Assembly (NCBI RefSeq): GCF_017742835.1
Contig: NZ_CP072392.1
Coordinates: 1,906,385-1,970,384, forward strand
Length of the DNA: 64,000 nt
From: Aquabacter sp. L1I39
GTDB taxonomy: Bacteria; Pseudomonadota; Alphaproteobacteria; Rhizobiales; Xanthobacteraceae
Direction: 5' to 3'
Shown here: one piece after another, positions 60,882-64,000 of the stretch
Layout of the letters: each line of letters starts with the position of its first letter
How positions within the stretch are numbered: the first letter of the stretch is position 1
Made by a program: the position numbers and the translations under genes
The notes under the pieces: model-generated
What the model was told of the DNA's origin: nothing
Seen by the model: the letters and a program-made list of their open reading frames with translations, nothing else
Database searches by the model: none

Positions 60882-62831
60882 TCATGCCGCCCTCCTCTTG
60901 GCGCCGGGGGCGGCGGAGCCGGCTCCCGTTGCCATGTCCACCACTTCGAGCACGGTCTTGATGCGCTGCTTGGTGCCGTCCTGGAAGGTGATGGTGGTGT
61001 CCACCGCGATCTTGGGATCGCCCCGATACATGGCGTCGATGATCTCGCCATAGCGCTCGTTGATGACGCCGCGGCGCACCTTGCGGGTGCGGGTCAGTTC
61101 GCCATCGTCCGCGTCCAGCTCCTTATAGAGCAACAGAAAGCGGGAGATGCGCTGCTTCTCGGCCAGCGTCTTGTTCACCTGCTCCACTTCCCGGCGCAGC
61201 AGGTCGATCACTTCGCGGCGGGAGGCCAAGTCCGTATAGGTGGTGAAGGCGATCCGGTTCTTCTCCGCCCATTTGGAGACGATGGAGAAGCGGATGCAGA
61301 TCATGGCCGCCAGATGGTCGCGCCCATCGCCCAGGATCACCGCCTCGGCCACATAGGGCGAGAACTTCAGCTTGTTCTCGATATATTGCGGCGAGAAGCG
61401 GTCGCCGTGCGCGGTGGAGGCCATGTCGCGCACCCGGTCGATGACCACCAGATGCCCGCGCGCATTGATGAAGCCGGCGTCCCCCGTCTGCATCCAGCCG
61501 CCCTCGGCGAAGGATTTGCGCGTCTCTTCCTCGTTACGGAAATAGCCGGCAAACGCGTTGCCGTGGCGGGTGACGATCTCGCCGAGCCCGTTGGGATCGG
61601 GATTGTCGATGCGCAGTTCGACGCCGGCCATGGGCACGCCCACCGTGTCGAAATCCACGTCGTCGGCGGTGTGAATGGTATAGGCGCCTAGAAGCTCCGT
61701 CTGGCCGTAGAGCTGGCGCATGGGCACGCCGAGCGCGAGGAAGAAGCGGAACGTGTCCGGCCCCAGCGCCGCGCCGCCGGTGGCGGCGGATTTCAGGTTG
61801 GAGAAGCCCAGCCGGTCACGCAGGGCGCGGAACAGGATGAGGTCCGCCACCGGCGAGCGCTTCCCGGTCTCCAGCGCCTTCAGGCCGAGCTTCATGCCAT
61901 AGTCAAACATGGCCCGCTTGAAGGGCGAGGCATCCATGATGCGGGCGCGCACGTCCGCCGCGATCTGTTCCCACACGCGGGGCGCGAACAGCACGAAGGT
62001 GGGGCCGATCTCCCGCATGTCGGCCATGGTGGTCTCGGTCTCCTCCACGAAGTTGACCTTCATGCGGGAGATGAGCGCCTGACCGAAGGCGTAGATCTGC
62101 TCCATGATCCAGGGCATCTGGAGCACGCTGACATATTCATCCTCCGGCCCGCGCGGATCGGCGGCCAGATAGGCCGCGCAATGCTTCAGCAGTGCGCCGG
62201 AGGTCAGCATGGCGAGCTTGGGATGGGAGGTGGTGCCCGACGTGGTGCACAGGATGGCCACGTCCGAGCCCTTCCCCTCCCCGACCATGCGGTCATAGAG
62301 GCCGGGGTCCGCAGCGGCCCGGGCGGCGCCGGCGGCTTCCACGGCGGACAGCGCGACGAGCCGGGGATCGTCATATTTGCGCAGGCCGCGCGGGTCCGCA
62401 TAGACGATGTGCTGGACGGTGGGGATGCGGTCTTCCAGCTGGAGCAGCTTGTCCACTTGCTCCTCATCCTCGGCGAAGATCACCTTCACATCCGCATAGG
62501 TGATGAGATAGGCGACTTCTTCGGCGAGCGCGTCGCGATAGATGCCAAGGCTCATGCCGCCCACCGCATGGGCGGCGATCTCGCCCATCAGCCATTCCGG
62601 CCGGTTGTCGCCGATGAGGGCGATGACATCGCCCCTCTTGGTGCCGAGGTCGGCGAGGCCGAGCGCCATGTGCTGCACGCGCTCGGACACCTGGCGCCAC
62701 GTATAGGCGTTCCAGATGCCGAGATCCTTCTCGCGCAGCCAGATGTCGTTGCCGTGGTTGCGGGCATTCAGCGCCAGCAGCTTGGGAAAGGTGTCGTGGA
62801 CGGAAAGGTCCGGGGGCGGAGTCATGCTCAT
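60882..62831 (-). CDS. long-chain acyl-CoA synthetase-type AMP-dependent ligase
   Basis: 649 residues from ATG 62831; ATG 62825 is an alternative. It activates a carboxylic acid to its CoA thioester through an acyl-adenylate. The phosphate loop is CTTSGTTSHPKLAMLT, with Ser where most have Gly. RQLYGQTELLG is the adenine motif, GWMQTGDAGFINARGHLVVIDRVRD holds the hinge Asp, and the C-terminal Lys is in ELTRTRKVRRGVINERY. Its place between LivG and LivH genes shows that import and CoA activation are coupled. Substrate chain type is open (aromatic, branched or long-chain). Confidence 0.9.
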   Translation of the reverse strand: MSMTPPPDLSVHDTFPKLLALNARNHGNDIWLREKDLGIWNAYTWRQVSERVQHMALGLADLGTKRGDVIALIGDNRPEWLMGEIAAHAVGGMSLGIYRDALAEEVAYLITYADVKVIFAEDEEQVDKLLQLEDRIPTVQHIVYADPRGLRKYDDPRLVALSAVEAAGAARAAADPGLYDRMVGEGKGSDVAILCTTSGTTSHPKLAMLTSGALLKHCAAYLAADPRGPEDEYVSVLQMPWIMEQIYAFGQALISRMKVNFVEETETTMADMREIGPTFVLFAPRVWEQIAADVRARIMDASPFKRAMFDYGMKLGLKALETGKRSPVADLILFRALRDRLGFSNLKSAATGGAALGPDTFRFFLALGVPMRQLYGQTELLGAYTIHTADDVDFDTVGVPMAGVELRIDNPDPNGLGEIVTRHGNAFAGYFRNEEETRKSFAEGGWMQTGDAGFINARGHLVVIDRVRDMASTAHGDRFSPQYIENKLKFSPYVAEAVILGDGRDHLAAMICIRFSIVSKWAEKNRIAFTTYTDLASRREVIDLLRREVEQVNKTLAEKQRISRFLLLYKELDADDGELTRTRKVRRGVINERYGEIIDAMYRGDPKIAVDTTITFQDGTKQRIKTVLEVVDMATGAGSAAPGAKRRAA

Positions 62832-62839
62832 GGCCTCTC

Positions 62840-63712
<873 letters not shown>

Positions 63713-63762
63713 ATTTCCCTCCCGAAGCCCGCTCATTTGGCGGGGTGGCTTCTCTGGCCGTG

Positions 63763-63777
63763 TCTCACATTGTGAGA
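63763..63777. promoter_or_regulatory. IclR-type operator candidate O1 (transporter side)
   Basis: TCTCACA-T-TGTGAGA is a perfect 7-bp inverted repeat around a central T, 51 bp upstream of the LivG-type start. The same sequence with one change recurs 105 bp away. Position suggests repression of the transporter operon or autoregulation by the divergent IclR-family protein. Confidence 0.65.
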
Positions 63778-63867
63778 TGATGTTGAGGTGATTATCTAGC
63801 GGGCGTTCGGTTCTTTCAAGGCCGATGCCACCCACCGTGCGGAATTATTGCGAATGGGCCGATTCTG

Positions 63868-63882
63868 TCTCACATTGTAAGA
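63868..63882. promoter_or_regulatory. IclR-type operator candidate O2 (regulator side)
   Basis: TCTCACA-T-TGTAAGA differs from O1 by one base. With flanks TGT and ACA, the arms extend to 19 bp. It touches the start codon of the regulator gene at 63884, so binding should block its transcription or translation start region. Confidence 0.6.
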
Positions 63883-63883
63883 C

Positions 63884-64000
63884 ATGGACGATATTGAACA
63901 TGAAAACGGAGTGCCGAAGGGCGCCCAGAGTCTTGGTCGGGCCATTGCCCTGTTGCGGGTGGTGACCCATGCCGCGCCCCGCGCGGTGCGCCTGGCTGAT
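63884..64000 (+). CDS. IclR-family transcriptional regulator, partial
   Basis: Only the first 39 residues are inside the window. GAQSLGRAIALLRVV is the typical opening of the IclR winged helix-turn-helix domain, and the frame continues past position 64000. It is divergent from the second HAAT operon, and two near-identical palindromes lie in the 171 bp between. IclR proteins commonly control aromatic or other carboxylate catabolism, which agrees with the ligase genes in the operon. Confidence 0.72.
   Translation, partial: MDDIEHENGVPKGAQSLGRAIALLRVVTHAAPRAVRLAD

Overview
The window is a 64 kb piece of a high-G+C chromosome from an alphaproteobacterium, most likely order Hyphomicrobiales (Rhizobiales). 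The evidence is the conserved gene orders ftsE-ftsX-ydcF-plsC and tim44-mltA-smr-xre, an NAD-dependent glutamate dehydrogenase of about 1,600 residues, and a 116-bp palindromic repeat of a type I remember from that order. Xanthobacteraceae is a plausible guess but not proven. I found no rRNA, tRNA, insertion sequence, prophage or CRISPR array. Nearly every gene has core-chromosome composition; the clear exception is one A+T-rich gene at about 53.7-54.4 kb.

Region by region. 1-3.65 kb: an ABC transporter plus a cut-off DUF1989 gene (carboxyguanidine deiminase type). They are transcribed leftwards behind a guanidine-I riboswitch, an attenuator hairpin and a near-consensus sigma-54 promoter, so this is a guanidine-nitrogen operon. 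3.8-8.6 kb: asparaginase, a two-domain polyphosphate:AMP phosphotransferase, and a LysR regulator divergent from tartrate/D-malate dehydrogenase. 8.7-11.5 kb: fucosyltransferase-type and family-2 glycosyltransferases and a methyltransferase. 11.5-17.3 kb: a haloacetate-dehalogenase-like hydrolase and a complete branched-chain-amino-acid-type (HAAT) ABC transporter. 17.6-24.5 kb: an AhpD-like protein, NAD-GDH and a sulfotransferase. 24.8-31.1 kb: DUF2125, ChaC, PlsC, YdcF, FtsX, FtsE and HPRT. 31.2-33.9 kb: a polysaccharide flippase and a family-4 glycosyltransferase. 34.1-39.8 kb: the DUF4175/TIGR02302 protein, an XRE regulator, an Smr protein, MltA and Tim44. 40.3-46.4 kb: a tripartite tricarboxylate transporter (TctCBA), glucokinase, and a LysR regulator divergent from an EamA exporter. 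46.4-54.9 kb: an RluA pseudouridine synthase, a macrodomain protein, DUF3750, a patatin, 3-hydroxybutyrate dehydrogenase, a collagen-like lipoprotein, Zur, IspG, the A+T-rich caspase-like gene and a small lipoprotein. 55.0-64.0 kb: a second HAAT transporter with two CoA-ligase-like genes, read leftwards and divergent from an IclR-family regulator that runs off the right edge.

How the genes work together. Several loci concern nitrogen and organic-acid scavenging: guanidine uptake and breakdown, asparagine, glutamate, tartrate, tricarboxylates, 3-hydroxybutyrate, and CoA-activated carboxylates imported by the second HAAT system. Three of the four solute-binding-protein genes are followed by a strong hairpin inside the operon, which probably raises binding-protein transcript over permease transcript.

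The most interesting signals are the stacked sigma-54 promoter, guanidine aptamer and attenuator; the foreign small gene with an apparent His71/Cys111 caspase-like dyad; the paired operators 105 bp apart at the IclR/HAAT divergence; the inverted copies of the 116-bp repeat, one of which supplies the C-terminus and stop codon of the flippase; and a collagen-like lipoprotein.
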